The translations under genes were made by a program, and so were the position numbers. A stretch of 64,000 nucleotides of DNA. It comes from Burkholderia sp. D-99 (GTDB lineage Bacteria > Pseudomonadota > Gammaproteobacteria > Burkholderiales > Burkholderiaceae). The notes under the pieces are model-generated. The model saw nothing but the letters and a program-made list of their open reading frames with translations, did no database searches and was not told the origin of the DNA. The DNA lies in the NCBI RefSeq assembly GCF_011605345.1, contig NZ_JAAOXM010000012.1:186001-250000 (forward strand), given 5' to 3'. Of this stretch, positions 7,351 through 15,849 are shown piece by piece (position 1 is the stretch's first letter; every line of letters starts with the position of its first letter).

Positions 7351-9036
7351 TCACGCGGCCGTCGCCGCGGCCTCCGTTCGCACCGGCGTCGCTTCGCGCG
7401 CCGCGCGGCGATCGGCACGGATCATGTCGCTCGCGCGCTCGGCAATCATCAGCGTCGGCGAATTGGTATTGCCCGAGGTAATGAACGGCATCACCGACGC
7501 ATCGACGATCCGCAGCCCGGCGATGCCGCGTACGCGCAGCCGGCTGTCGACCACCGCGCGTTCGTCGTCGGCTCGCCCCATCCGGCAGGTGCCGACCGGA
7601 TGGAAGATCGTCGTGCCGACGGCGCCGGCCGCCTCGATCAGCTCTGCTTCGCTCCGGTACTGCACGCCCGGCAGGATTTCCTCGGGACGATAGCGCGCGA
7701 GCGCCGGCGCGGACGCGATCCGGCGCGTGAGGCGCAGCGCGTTCGCGGCGACGTGGCGATCGTGATCGGTCGACAGATAGTTCGGCGCGATCGCGGGCGC
7801 GACACCCGGATCGGCACTCGCGATATGCACGCTGCCGCGCGACGTCGGCCGCAGATGGCACACGGACGCCGTAAACGCGTTGAAGCTGTGCAGCGGCTCG
7901 CCGAACCGTTCGAGCGACAGCGGCTGCACGTGATATTCGAGATCGGGGCGCGTGAGTGCCGGATCGTCGGGATCGGATTTCGCGAACGCGCCGAGCTGCG
8001 ACGGCGCCATCGACATCGGCCCGCGCTGCAGCAACGCATATTCGGCGCCGATCATCAGCTTGCCCCACCAGTGCGCGGACAGCGTGTTGAGCGTGCGCAC
8101 GCCCTCGACACGAAACGCCATCCGCAATTGCAGGTGATCCTGCAGGTTTTCGCCGACGCCCGGCAGATCCTGCACGACGTCGATGCCGAGCGCCTGCAGC
8201 CGCCGGCCATCGCCGATGCCCGACAGTTCGAGCAGCTGCGGCGAATTCACGGCGCCGGAGGTCAGCAGCACCTCCGAGCGCGCCCGTGCAACGTAATCGG
8301 TGCCGCCGCCGTGATATTCGACGCCGACCGCGCGCCGCCCGTCGAAAATCACGCGCTGCGCGTGCGCGCCGGTGATCACGGTCAGGTTCGGGCGCGCCAT
8401 CGCCGGCCGCAGGAACGCCTTCGACGTATTCCAGCGCACACCGCGCTTCTGGTTCACCTCGAAATAGCCGACCCCGGAATTGTCGCCGCGGTTGAAATCG
8501 TCGGTTGCCGGGATGCCCGTCTGCTGCGCGGCGTGCGCGAACGATTCGAGGATCTCCCAGCGCAGCCGCTGCTTCTCGACGCGCCAGTAGCCGCCCGCGC
8601 CGTGCGCGTCGCTCTCGCCCGCGTGGTGATCCTCGCTGCGCTTGAAGATCGGCAGCACGCTGTCCCACGACCAGCCGGCGTCACCGGTTTCCTGTGCCCA
8701 GCTGTCGTAATCCTCGCGCTGGCCGCGCATGTAGATCATCCCGTTGATCGACGAGCAGCCGCCGAGCACGCGGCCGCGCGGATACGACAGCACCCGGCCG
8801 TTGAGCGCCGCTTCGGGTTGCGTCTTGTACAGCCAGTCGGTGCGCGGGTTGCCGATGCAATACAGATAGCCGACCGGGATGTGGATCCAGTGATAGTCGT
8901 CCTTGCCGCCTGCTTCGAGCAGTAGCACGTGGATGTCGGGATCTTCGGTCAGGCGGTTCGCGAGCACGCAGCCCGCAGTGCCCGCGCCGACGATCACGTA
9001 GTCAAATTCGCCTTCTAGCGTGCGTTGAGTATTCAC
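7351..9036 (-). CDS. GMC-family FAD-dependent oxidoreductase (choline dehydrogenase-like)
   Basis: Flavoenzyme of the glucose-methanol-choline family, 561 residues, oxidising an alcohol to an aldehyde or ketone. The FAD-binding motif VIVGAGTAGCVLANRL is at residues about 14-29. GMC signature 1 (GRVLGGCSSINGMIYMRG) and signature 2 (TSGAVNSPQLLELSGIG) follow, and the C-terminal active-site region HPVGTCRMG ... DASVMPFITSGNTNSPT is present. The GTG start at 9036 is chosen because GGAGACA lies five bases upstream and the FAD motif begins right after. A LysR gene is divergently placed 260 bases away and may control it. Substrate unknown; family members act on choline, polyethylene glycol, aryl or aliphatic alcohols. 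Confidence 0.85.
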   Translation of the reverse strand: MNTQRTLEGEFDYVIVGAGTAGCVLANRLTEDPDIHVLLLEAGGKDDYHWIHIPVGYLYCIGNPRTDWLYKTQPEAALNGRVLSYPRGRVLGGCSSINGMIYMRGQREDYDSWAQETGDAGWSWDSVLPIFKRSEDHHAGESDAHGAGGYWRVEKQRLRWEILESFAHAAQQTGIPATDDFNRGDNSGVGYFEVNQKRGVRWNTSKAFLRPAMARPNLTVITGAHAQRVIFDGRRAVGVEYHGGGTDYVARARSEVLLTSGAVNSPQLLELSGIGDGRRLQALGIDVVQDLPGVGENLQDHLQLRMAFRVEGVRTLNTLSAHWWGKLMIGAEYALLQRGPMSMAPSQLGAFAKSDPDDPALTRPDLEYHVQPLSLERFGEPLHSFNAFTASVCHLRPTSRGSVHIASADPGVAPAIAPNYLSTDHDRHVAANALRLTRRIASAPALARYRPEEILPGVQYRSEAELIEAAGAVGTTIFHPVGTCRMGRADDERAVVDSRLRVRGIAGLRIVDASVMPFITSGNTNSPTLMIAERASDMIRADRRAAREATPVRTEAAATAA

Positions 9037-9296
9037 TGTGTGTCTCCGGTCCCGTGCTTCGCGGTCGACCAACGCTGACGCTTCCGTGCTTGCGCCGGCC
9101 ACATTCAAAGCGCTTGTTGTTCGCCACACGGCGCGATGCCGTGTGTCATTTCCAGCATAGTGCGTCGCGCCCTTCGCGCGCGGACCTTATCCAGACCGCC
9201 CCGCACGACGCGACCGGTAAAGCGTACTCCCGCCTCCGACCGCCGATCCAATGAGTTATGCTGAACTGCGTTATAAGCTGCGCTCATATCACGACG

Positions 9297-10196
9297 ATGG
9301 ATCTCACCCTGCTCCGCGCGTTCGCGACGGTCGCGCGCGAAGGCAACCTGACGCGCGCCGCCGCGCAGCTGCACCTGACGCAGCCGGCCGTCAGCCTGCA
9401 GATCAAGCATCTGCAGGAAACGCTCGGCGTCACGCTGTTCACGCGCACGTCGCGCGGGCTCGCGCTCACGCGCGATGGCCAGACCCTGCTGCCGCATGCG
9501 GAACGTGCGCTCGCCGCGGCCGCCGACGTGCAGCGCGCTGCTGCTGCGCTTCGGCACGAGGTGCGCGGCCGGCTGCGGATCGGCACGATCCTCGATCCGG
9601 GCTTCCTGCGGCTCGGCGGCTTCCTGCGCGCACTCGTCGAAACCCACCCGCAGATCGAGACGGCACTGCGGCACGGGATGTCGGGTTGGGTCATCGAACA
9701 GGTGCGCACGCAGGCGCTCGACGTCGGCTACTACATCGGCCGGCCGGGCGAGGACGATCCGCTCGACGGCGCGCTGTTCCACACCGTCACGCTCACGCAT
9801 TTCCAGTACCGCGTGCTCGCACCGGCCGGCTGGAAGGAGCGCGTGCAGCGCGCACACGACTGGCGCTCGCTTGCCACGCTGCCGTGGATCTGGACGCCGC
9901 CGGCGTCCGCGCACCACCGGCTGCTGTCGCGGCGCTTCGCCGACGCCGGCGCGCAGCCGCTCAAGGTTGCCGAGGTCGACCAGGAGCAGTCGATGCTCGA
10001 CCTCGTCAAATCGGGCATCGGATTGACGCTCGCGCGCGACTCGACCGCGCTGGCCGAAGCGCACGCGCACGCGCTGACGATCGTCGAGCGCGTGACGGTG
10101 CCGACCGAGCTCACCTTCGTGACGCTTGCCGAACGGCGCGACGAACCGGCGATCGCGGCCGCGCTGCGGCTGATCGAATCCCAGTGGGCGATATGA
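9297..10196 (+). CDS. LysR-family transcriptional regulator
   Basis: DNA-binding regulator of 299 residues with an N-terminal winged helix (MDLTLLRAFATVAREGNLTR, then AAAQLHLTQPAVSLQIKHLQ) and a periplasmic-binding-like effector domain. The start at 9297 is preferred over the ATG at 9258 because the family normally begins a few residues before the helix-turn-helix; neither has a strong ribosome site. The gene is divergent from the GMC oxidoreductase, the usual layout for a LysR regulator and its target. The upstream region has ATGAG...CTCAT inverted arms (9251 and 9284 area), a possible autoregulatory site. Effector unknown. Confidence 0.85.
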   Translation: MDLTLLRAFATVAREGNLTRAAAQLHLTQPAVSLQIKHLQETLGVTLFTRTSRGLALTRDGQTLLPHAERALAAAADVQRAAAALRHEVRGRLRIGTILDPGFLRLGGFLRALVETHPQIETALRHGMSGWVIEQVRTQALDVGYYIGRPGEDDPLDGALFHTVTLTHFQYRVLAPAGWKERVQRAHDWRSLATLPWIWTPPASAHHRLLSRRFADAGAQPLKVAEVDQEQSMLDLVKSGIGLTLARDSTALAEAHAHALTIVERVTVPTELTFVTLAERRDEPAIAAALRLIESQWAI

Positions 10197-10222
10197 GCGG
10201 TACTGATGAAGGTGCGCATGCC

Positions 10223-10264
10223 GGGCGTCGGGCGTCGGGCGTTGGGCGTTGGGCGTTGGGCGTT
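10223..10264 (+). repeat. heptanucleotide tandem repeat, six units
   Basis: Six perfectly spaced copies of GGGCGTY (two with C, then four with T at position 7), followed by a broken seventh. It is intergenic between the LysR gene and the CYTH-domain gene. Such short arrays often change copy number by slippage. Confidence 0.85.
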
Positions 10265-10394
10265 GGGCATCCCGCTGCCGGGCACGACACGCGTCATCGC
10301 GCCGCACCTCGCCCCTGCCGTCACGCCACCGTCTCCGCGTTTTTGCTAGATTGTGCGTTCGCACACCGCGAGACCCCGATTGAAGGAGACCCGC

Positions 10395-10928
10395 ATGGCC
10401 CGCAACATCGAGATCAAAGCCCGCGCCCGCGAATTCGACCAGCTGCGCGAACAGGCGGCCAAGCTCGCGACCGAAGCGCCGCTGTTCTATCGCCAGCAGG
10501 ATTTCTTCTATGACGTGCCGCGCGGCCGGCTGAAGCTGCGCCGCTTCGAGGACGGCACGCCGGCCGAACTGATCTTCTACCAGCGCGACGACCGCGACGG
10601 TCCGAAGGCGTCGTACTACACGCGCAGCCCGGTGACGAACCCCGACGCGATGCACGCGCTGCTCGCCACCGCGCTGACCACGCGCGGGATCGTGACGAAG
10701 GAACGGCACGTGTACCTCGCGGGCCGCACGCGCATCCATCTCGACCGCGTCGACGGCCTCGGCGATTTCATCGAACTGGAAGTCGTGCTCGGCCCCGACG
10801 ACGACGAAGCCGGCGGCGAAGCCGAAGCGCACGACGTGTTCGCGAAGCTCGGCGTGTCGCAGGACGATCTTGTCGCGGTCGCGTACGTCGACCTGCTGAA
10901 CGCCGACACGCCGCACGAAACGGCCTGA
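10395..10928 (+). CDS. CYTH-domain protein (class IV adenylate cyclase-like)
   Basis: Small cytoplasmic protein of 177 residues of the CYTH superfamily (CyaB adenylate cyclase / thiamine triphosphatase), which binds triphosphates with divalent metal in a beta-barrel tunnel. The defining EIKAR (ExExK-like) motif is at residues 6-10 (NIEIKARAREF). Further hallmarks are RLKLRRFEDG, ELIFYQRDD, RIHLDRVDGLGDFIELEVVL and a final acidic stretch. The start at 10395 has AAGGAG about seven bases upstream. CyaB-type proteins make cAMP in some bacteria, but many family members hydrolyse triphosphates, so the reaction is not assured. It converges on an Lrp gene. Confidence 0.8.
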   Translation: MARNIEIKARAREFDQLREQAAKLATEAPLFYRQQDFFYDVPRGRLKLRRFEDGTPAELIFYQRDDRDGPKASYYTRSPVTNPDAMHALLATALTTRGIVTKERHVYLAGRTRIHLDRVDGLGDFIELEVVLGPDDDEAGGEAEAHDVFAKLGVSQDDLVAVAYVDLLNADTPHETA

Positions 10929-10943
10929 TCCGGCCCTGCGCCG

Positions 10944-10966
10944 CGGCGGCGCAACCCGCGCCGCCG
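10944..10966. terminator. hairpin between convergent genes
   Basis: Perfect 9-bp stem CGGCGGCGC / GCGCCGCCG with loop AACCC, lying between the convergent CYTH and Lrp genes. There is no T-run, so its role as a bidirectional terminator is an inference. Confidence 0.4.
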
Positions 10967-10994
10967 TCAACCCTGCCGCTGCCCTGTCGCCGCC

Positions 10995-11480
10995 TTATGC
11001 AGCGCCGGGCGCCAGGTGCGCGAGCGGCAGCGCGCCGTTGCGCTTGAAGGTCGTCAGCACGATGTTCGAGCGCACGCTGTCGACGCCCGGCACGCGCATC
11101 AGCTTCTTCATCACGAACTGCGACAGCGCGTTCAGGTCGGGCGCGACGATCCGCAGCAGGTAGTCCGCGTCGCCCACCACCGCATGGCATTCGAGCACTT
11201 CGGGCAGCACGTCGATCTGCTGCTGGAACTGCTCGATGATCGAATCGCCATGGTGCTTGAGCTTCAGGCTCGTGAACGCGGTGACGCCGAGCCCGAGCTT
11301 TTCGGGCCGGAGCATCACGCGGTAGCCTTCGATCACGCCGGCCGCCTCGAGCCGCTGCAGCCGTCGGCCGATCTGCGACGGCGACAGCGGCACCTCCTCG
11401 CCGAGTTGCTGATGCGTCGCACGGCCGAAGCGCTGCAGCACGTCCAGCAGCGCGAGATCGAAGTGATCGAGTTCCACCAT
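10995..11480 (-). CDS. Lrp/AsnC-family transcriptional regulator
   Basis: Feast/famine regulator of 161 residues: an N-terminal helix-turn-helix (ELDHFDLALLDVLQRFGRAT, then PLSPSQIGRRLQRLEAAGVI) and a C-terminal RAM effector domain (VGDADYLLRIVAPDLNALSQ). The start at 11480 (MVELDHFD) is chosen because GGAGA lies six bases upstream; ATGs at 11486 and 11495 are alternatives. It is divergent from phhA, 106 bases away, with a 19-bp palindrome between, so control of phenylalanine hydroxylation is likely, as for PhhR-like circuits though of a different family. The effector may be phenylalanine or tyrosine, which is inference from position. Confidence 0.88.
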   Translation of the reverse strand: MVELDHFDLALLDVLQRFGRATHQQLGEEVPLSPSQIGRRLQRLEAAGVIEGYRVMLRPEKLGLGVTAFTSLKLKHHGDSIIEQFQQQIDVLPEVLECHAVVGDADYLLRIVAPDLNALSQFVMKKLMRVPGVDSVRSNIVLTTFKRNGALPLAHLAPGAA

Positions 11481-11508
11481 GAGCATTCTCCGCATTGATC
11501 CTTGAATT

Positions 11509-11527
11509 GATGCGCGATTATCGCATC
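11509..11527. promoter_or_regulatory. palindromic operator between the Lrp gene and phhA
   Basis: The sequence GATGCGCGATTATCGCATC has 6-bp outer arms (GATGCG / CGCATC) and an inner GCGAT-T-ATCGC palindrome. Its place between the divergent Lrp gene and phhA makes it a candidate binding site for the Lrp protein. Confidence 0.4.
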
Positions 11528-11586
11528 ATCAAGCGAATCAACGCCAATATTACGCCCATTCCGCGCGCAGCCCGCTCTACACTTGC

Positions 11587-12513
11587 ATGATTCCCAACCG
11601 CCACGTGCAGAGCCAGATCATGTCCACCGTCGTCACCGCGAAACTGCAGGAGCAGTTCGATGCGGGCCTCGAAACCCGCGCCGATTTCACCATCGACCAG
11701 CCGCTCGCGCGTTACGGCCAGGTCGACCACGCGGTGTGGAAGCAGCTCTATGCACGCCAGTCGGCGCTGCTGCGCGGGCGCGCATGCGACGCGTTCGTCG
11801 CGGGGCTCGGGAAGATCGACCTCCCGGCCGATCGCGTGCCGTCGTTCGCCGACGTGAACCGCCAGTTGAAGCCGGCGACGGGCTGGGAGATCGTCGCGGT
11901 GCCGGGCCTCGTGCCCGATCGCGTGTTCTTCGAGCACCTCGCGAACCGGCGCTTCCCGGTCACCTGGTGGATGCGCCGCCCCGACCAGCTCGACTACCTG
12001 CAGGAACCCGACTGCTTCCACGACCTGTTCGGCCACGTGCCGCTGCTGATCGACCCGGTATTCGCCGACTACATGCAGGCGTACGGCCGCACCGCGCTCG
12101 CGGTCGCCGACGACGAAGCGGCGCTGGCGCGCCTCGCGCGGCTCTACTGGTATACGGTGGAATTCGGGCTGATCCGCGATCCGCGCGGCACGAACGGGCT
12201 GTCGATCTACGGCGCCGGGATCGTGTCGAGCAAGGGCGAAAGCCTGTACAGCCTCGAAAGCGCGGCGCCGAACCGGCTCGGCTTCGACCTCGAGCGCGTG
12301 ATGCGCACGAAGTACCGGATCGACACGTTCCAGAAGACCTACTTCGTGATCGACGATTTCGCGCAACTGTTCGCGCTCGCCGACGTCGACGGCCGCGCGC
12401 TGGCCGACCGGCTGGCGGCCCTGCCCGAGTTCGCGGCCGGCGCGGTGCTCGATACCGATCGCGTGCTGCATCGCGGCACCGGCGCAGGTTGGTCCGACGA
12501 CGCCGACGCGTGA
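11587..12513 (+). CDS. phhA: phenylalanine-4-hydroxylase
   Basis: Monomeric bacterial aromatic amino-acid hydroxylase of 308 residues, converting phenylalanine to tyrosine with oxygen, tetrahydropterin and non-haem iron. The iron ligands are visible as His145 and His150 in the HDLFGHVPLL motif and Glu192 in YWYTVEFGL. The pterin-binding and substrate regions (WWMRRPDQLDYLQEPDCFHD, IYGAGIVSSKGE) are conserved. The start at 11587 has no clear ribosome site; an internal ATG at 11620 (MSTVVTAKL) is an equally good choice. phhB, which recycles the pterin cofactor, lies 158 bases downstream. Confidence 0.93.
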   Translation: MIPNRHVQSQIMSTVVTAKLQEQFDAGLETRADFTIDQPLARYGQVDHAVWKQLYARQSALLRGRACDAFVAGLGKIDLPADRVPSFADVNRQLKPATGWEIVAVPGLVPDRVFFEHLANRRFPVTWWMRRPDQLDYLQEPDCFHDLFGHVPLLIDPVFADYMQAYGRTALAVADDEAALARLARLYWYTVEFGLIRDPRGTNGLSIYGAGIVSSKGESLYSLESAAPNRLGFDLERVMRTKYRIDTFQKTYFVIDDFAQLFALADVDGRALADRLAALPEFAAGAVLDTDRVLHRGTGAGWSDDADA

Positions 12514-12541
12514 CGCGCGAGCGCGCAAAGGCGCGCCGATG

Positions 12542-12583
12542 GTCCCCGGATGGCTGTGCCCGGATGGCCGTCCCCGGATGCCC
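12542..12583 (+). repeat. 14-bp tandem repeat, three units, between phhA and phhB
   Basis: Three in-register 14-base units, GTCCCCGGATGGCT, GTGCCCGGATGGCC and GTCCCCGGATGCCC. They lie directly downstream of phhA in the 158-base gap before phhB. Confidence 0.7.
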
Positions 12584-12671
12584 GTCGCACAACTATGAAA
12601 CAATGACCGGTGCCGGCTGCGCCGCGCGGCGCAGCCGCGCGCGGGCGCCGTTACCGAACGAGAGGTGCAAG

Positions 12672-12980
12672 ATGATCCACAAGCTCACATCAGAAGAACG
12701 CAAGACCCGGCTCGAAGGCCTGCCGCTCTGGTCGGCCGTACCGGGCCGTGACGCGATCCAGCGCAGCCTGCGCTTCGCCGATTTCAACGAAGCGTTCGGC
12801 TTCATGACGCGCGTCGCGATCAAGGCGCAGGAAATGAACCACCATCCGGAATGGTTCAACGTGTACAACCGCGTCGACATCACGCTGTCGACCCACGACG
12901 CCGACGGCCTGACCGAACGCGACATCGAACTCGCGCTGTTCATCGACCGTGCCGGCGCGCACGCGAAACCGGCCGCCTGA
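12672..12980 (+). CDS. phhB: pterin-4a-carbinolamine dehydratase
   Basis: Small cytoplasmic enzyme of 102 residues that dehydrates 4a-hydroxytetrahydropterin made by PhhA, regenerating the cofactor. The PCD/DCoH signature is complete: EMNHHPEWFNVYNRVDI, with the His57-His58-Pro pair, then LSTHDADGLTERDIELA. The ATG at 12672 follows GAGGTGCAAG, a usable ribosome site. It follows phhA on the same strand after a repeat-bearing 158-base gap. Confidence 0.93.
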   Translation: MIHKLTSEERKTRLEGLPLWSAVPGRDAIQRSLRFADFNEAFGFMTRVAIKAQEMNHHPEWFNVYNRVDITLSTHDADGLTERDIELALFIDRAGAHAKPAA

Positions 12981-12993
12981 AGCCTTCCTCTAC

Positions 12994-13030
12994 CGCCGCG
13001 CGTCTTTCGATGCGCGGCGCGTCAACTTTT
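12994..13030 (+). terminator. possible terminator after phhB
   Basis: An 8-bp GC stem CGCCGCGC / GCGCGGCG with a 10-base loop is followed within eight bases by TTTT. It lies between phhB and the convergent DUF3717 gene. Confidence 0.4.
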
Positions 13031-13072
13031 CATTTCGATGAACGTTTTCTAGGATGTAGTCAGCGAAAGCCT

Positions 13073-13303
13073 TCAGCTTTCCAAGCCATCCTTAAGGCGC
13101 ACGTAAGTCTCGTATGCATTCCGTGCCTTGGGGTCCAAACCTTCCAGTTGCAGCGCGCTTTGGCGCTGTACAATCAGCAGCGCATACGGCTTGGAAAGCG
13201 CGCTGGCCTCTTCGCAGAGTTTGAGTTCGTCGCCGCTCGACGGCGAGCGGGCGCGCCAGAAATTGATCGCGGCTTCTAGGTCGTGGATCGAAATATCGGA
13301 CAT
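13073..13303 (-). CDS. DUF3717 domain protein
   Basis: Small protein of 76 residues beginning MSDISIHDLEAAINFWRARS, a sequence typical of DUF3717, a short family found in beta-proteobacteria. No catalytic motif is apparent. It is probably soluble and helical, with an SPSSGDE loop after the first helix and a C-terminal YETYVRLKDGLES. The start at 13303 is the only sensible ATG near the conserved N-terminus. It is divergent from the response-regulator gene at 13426 (122 bases), so they may share a control region. Function unknown. Confidence 0.75.
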   Translation of the reverse strand: MSDISIHDLEAAINFWRARSPSSGDELKLCEEASALSKPYALLIVQRQSALQLEGLDPKARNAYETYVRLKDGLES

Positions 13304-13425
13304 GATTGGATTTAATCGTTCGCTGGCCGCCATGCTTGATGTCAGGTGTTGCGGCGCCCCTGTGGAAACGGCGTCGTGCTGTCCGCGTGCCTGAACCGCC
13401 AACCCATTGTACTTGAGCGAACTTC

Positions 13426-14118
13426 ATGCGACTCCTTCTGATCGAAGACGACCGCCCCATCGCACGCGGTATCCAGAGCAGCCTCGAGCAGGCTGGCTTC
13501 ACCGTCGACATGGTGCATGACGGCATTTTTGCCGAACAGGCGCTGGCACAGAACCGCCACGAACTCGTGATCCTCGACCTCGGCCTGCCGGGCATCGACG
13601 GGATGACGCTGCTCACGCGCTTCCGCCAGACCAACCGCCACACGCCCGTCATCGTGCTGACCGCACGCGACGAACTGAACGACCGGATCCAGGGCCTGAA
13701 CTCGGGCGCCGACGACTACATGCTCAAGCCGTTCGAGCCGGCCGAGCTCGAAGCGCGCATCCGCGCGGTGATGCGCCGCAGCGGCCCGCACAGCGACATG
13801 CCGCGCCCGGAAGTGTCGCTCGGCGGCGTCCGCCTGTCGGGCGTCGACCGCCGCATCTTCAACGACGACAAGCCGCTCGAACTGTCGCCGCGTGAATTCG
13901 CGGTGCTCGAGATGCTGCTGCTGCGTCACGGCCGCGTCGTCAGCAAGGCCCAGCTGCAGGATCACCTCACGCACTTCGGCGGCGATCTCGGCGACACCGC
14001 GATCGAAGTCTACGTGCACCGGGTGCGCAAGAAACTCGAGCAGTGCCGGGTCGAAATCGTCACCGTGCGCGGCTTCGGCTACCTGCTGCAGGAAATCCGC
14101 CAGACGGCGAGCGTCTGA
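13426..14118 (+). CDS. OmpR/PhoB-family response regulator (TctD/QseB-like)
   Basis: Two-component DNA-binding regulator of 230 residues. The receiver domain has the acidic pocket (IEDD), phosphoacceptor Asp51 in VILDLGLPG and Lys101 in YMLKPFE. The C-terminal winged helix includes LSPREFAVLEMLLLRHGRVV and the recognition region TAIEVYVHRVRKKLEQ. The partner kinase gene starts about 120 bases downstream on the same strand. The closest named families are TctD and QseB/PmrA; the sequence alone does not settle the signal. Confidence 0.88.
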   Translation: MRLLLIEDDRPIARGIQSSLEQAGFTVDMVHDGIFAEQALAQNRHELVILDLGLPGIDGMTLLTRFRQTNRHTPVIVLTARDELNDRIQGLNSGADDYMLKPFEPAELEARIRAVMRRSGPHSDMPRPEVSLGGVRLSGVDRRIFNDDKPLELSPREFAVLEMLLLRHGRVVSKAQLQDHLTHFGGDLGDTAIEVYVHRVRKKLEQCRVEIVTVRGFGYLLQEIRQTASV

Positions 14119-14237
14119 GCCGCGGTGCGGCGCGCCGGCCGGCCTGGGCCGCCGGCGCACCCACCCTGCCCGCATCGCCGCCCGGCGTACGACCGCGCCG
14201 CTCCCCGTGAGCGGCGCTTATCCATTTGCCCGTCGAA

Positions 14238-15722
14238 ATGTCACCTGATCCGGCCGTGACCACCAGCCTGCGCCGCTCGCTGCTCCGGCGCCTCGCCGCC
14301 CCGCTGTCGATGCTCGCGCTGATGAGCGGCCTGATTGCCTACTGGCTCGCGTGGCAATACACGCAACACGTGATCGACCGCTCGCTCGCCGATCTCGCGA
14401 CCGCCATTTCCAAACAGATCCAGATTGCCGGCCCCGACGCGCCGTTCACGGTGCCGCCGCTCGCGCAGGCGATGTTCTCCGATCCCGCCGAGGCGCTGAT
14501 CTACCGGATCAGCGACGGTGAGCAGGAACTCGCCGGCGATCCGAAGCTGCCGCTGCAGGGCATCAACGTGCGCCGCATGCATCACGCGTACGTGTTCGAG
14601 GCCGAATACGACAACCGCGCGGTGCGCGTCGCGCAGGTGCGCGTCGACGATGTCGAAGGCGGCAAGCCGATGGTCGTCGAGGTCGCGCAGCCGGTGCGGC
14701 ACCGCTACCGGATCGCGGCCGAATTCCTCGTCGCGATCATGATGCCGCTGCTGCTGCTGCTGCTCGCGGGCTGGGGCATCGTCTGGCGCGTCGTCAACCA
14801 GCAGCTCGGCCCGCTCACGCATCTGGCCGATTCACTGAACCGGCAGACCCACACGTCGCTGGAACCGGTCGACGAAACCGAGGTACCGCTGGAAATCCGG
14901 CCGCTGACGAGCGCGATGAACGCCCTGCTCGGCCGCCTGAAGACCGCGCTCGACGCGCAGCGCAAGTTCATCGCCGATGCCGCGCACCAGTTGCGCACGC
15001 CGCTCACGGCCGTGAAGCTGCACGCGGAGCAAGCGGCCGTGGCACGCGACCCGCACCAGACCTTCACCGCGGTGCGCGAGCTGCGCGCGGCCGCCGATCG
15101 CGCGGTACGGCTGTCGAACCAGTTGCTGTCGCTCGCTCGTGCGGAACCGGGCGAACAGGCCGCGCGGTTCGTCGACGTCGATCTCGCGGCGATGGCGTTC
15201 GAGACCGGCGCCGAATGGGTGCCGCGCGCACTCGCGTCGCACGTCGACCTCGGCTTCCAGCGTTCCGACGATCCTGTTGAAGACGAGAAGCTGGTCGTGC
15301 GCGGCAACCCCGTGCTGCTGCGCGAGGTGATCGCTAACCTGCTCGACAATGCGCTGAAGTATGTGCCGCTCGCGCGGCCGGACGGTGCGCGGATCACCGT
15401 GAACGTAGCACGCGGCGCGCTCGAGGACGGCCAGCCGGCCGCCGAGATCGTCGTCGAGGACAACGGCCCCGGCGTGCCCGCCAACCAGCAGGCCGACCTG
15501 TTCAAGCGCTTCTTCCGCGGCGACGCGCAAAGCGGCAACGGCGTCGAGACGGGCGCCGGGCTCGGCCTTGCGATCGTGCACGACATCATCGCGATGCATG
15601 GCGGCACCGTGTCGTACGAGGATGCATCGGAAGGCGGCTCGCGCTTCGTGGTGAGGGTGCCGCTGACTGCGCGCCCGGAGAAGCCGGCCAGCGAAACCCC
15701 GGCCGCCGCGTCGACGCACTGA
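14238..15722 (+). CDS. two-component sensor histidine kinase (TctE-like)
   Basis: Membrane sensor kinase of 494 residues. An N-terminal membrane segment (SMLALMSGLIAYWLAWQY) leads to a periplasmic 2CSK_N-type sensor domain, a second segment (VAIMMPLLLLLLAGWGIVW), a HAMP-like linker and the catalytic core. The phosphorylated residue is His250 in DAAHQLRTPL; the N-box (NLLDNALKY) and G-boxes (DNGPGVP, GAGLGLAIV) are intact. A TTG at 14226 could extend it by four residues. It pairs with the response regulator upstream. TctE family members often sense tricarboxylates, but no transporter lies next to it here, so the signal is unknown. Confidence 0.88.
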   Translation: MSPDPAVTTSLRRSLLRRLAAPLSMLALMSGLIAYWLAWQYTQHVIDRSLADLATAISKQIQIAGPDAPFTVPPLAQAMFSDPAEALIYRISDGEQELAGDPKLPLQGINVRRMHHAYVFEAEYDNRAVRVAQVRVDDVEGGKPMVVEVAQPVRHRYRIAAEFLVAIMMPLLLLLLAGWGIVWRVVNQQLGPLTHLADSLNRQTHTSLEPVDETEVPLEIRPLTSAMNALLGRLKTALDAQRKFIADAAHQLRTPLTAVKLHAEQAAVARDPHQTFTAVRELRAAADRAVRLSNQLLSLARAEPGEQAARFVDVDLAAMAFETGAEWVPRALASHVDLGFQRSDDPVEDEKLVVRGNPVLLREVIANLLDNALKYVPLARPDGARITVNVARGALEDGQPAAEIVVEDNGPGVPANQQADLFKRFFRGDAQSGNGVETGAGLGLAIVHDIIAMHGGTVSYEDASEGGSRFVVRVPLTARPEKPASETPAAASTH

Positions 15723-15849
15723 GCGATTCGCGGCCAGCGGCCGTTGGCCGGGCCGCGCGCCGGAGGGGGAAGGTGCCAAGCACGGCTGCGCGATGCGGCA
15801 GCCGTCGGCTGAAACGGCAGCGGCAGCGCGCGATGCGCTGCCGCCTGCG

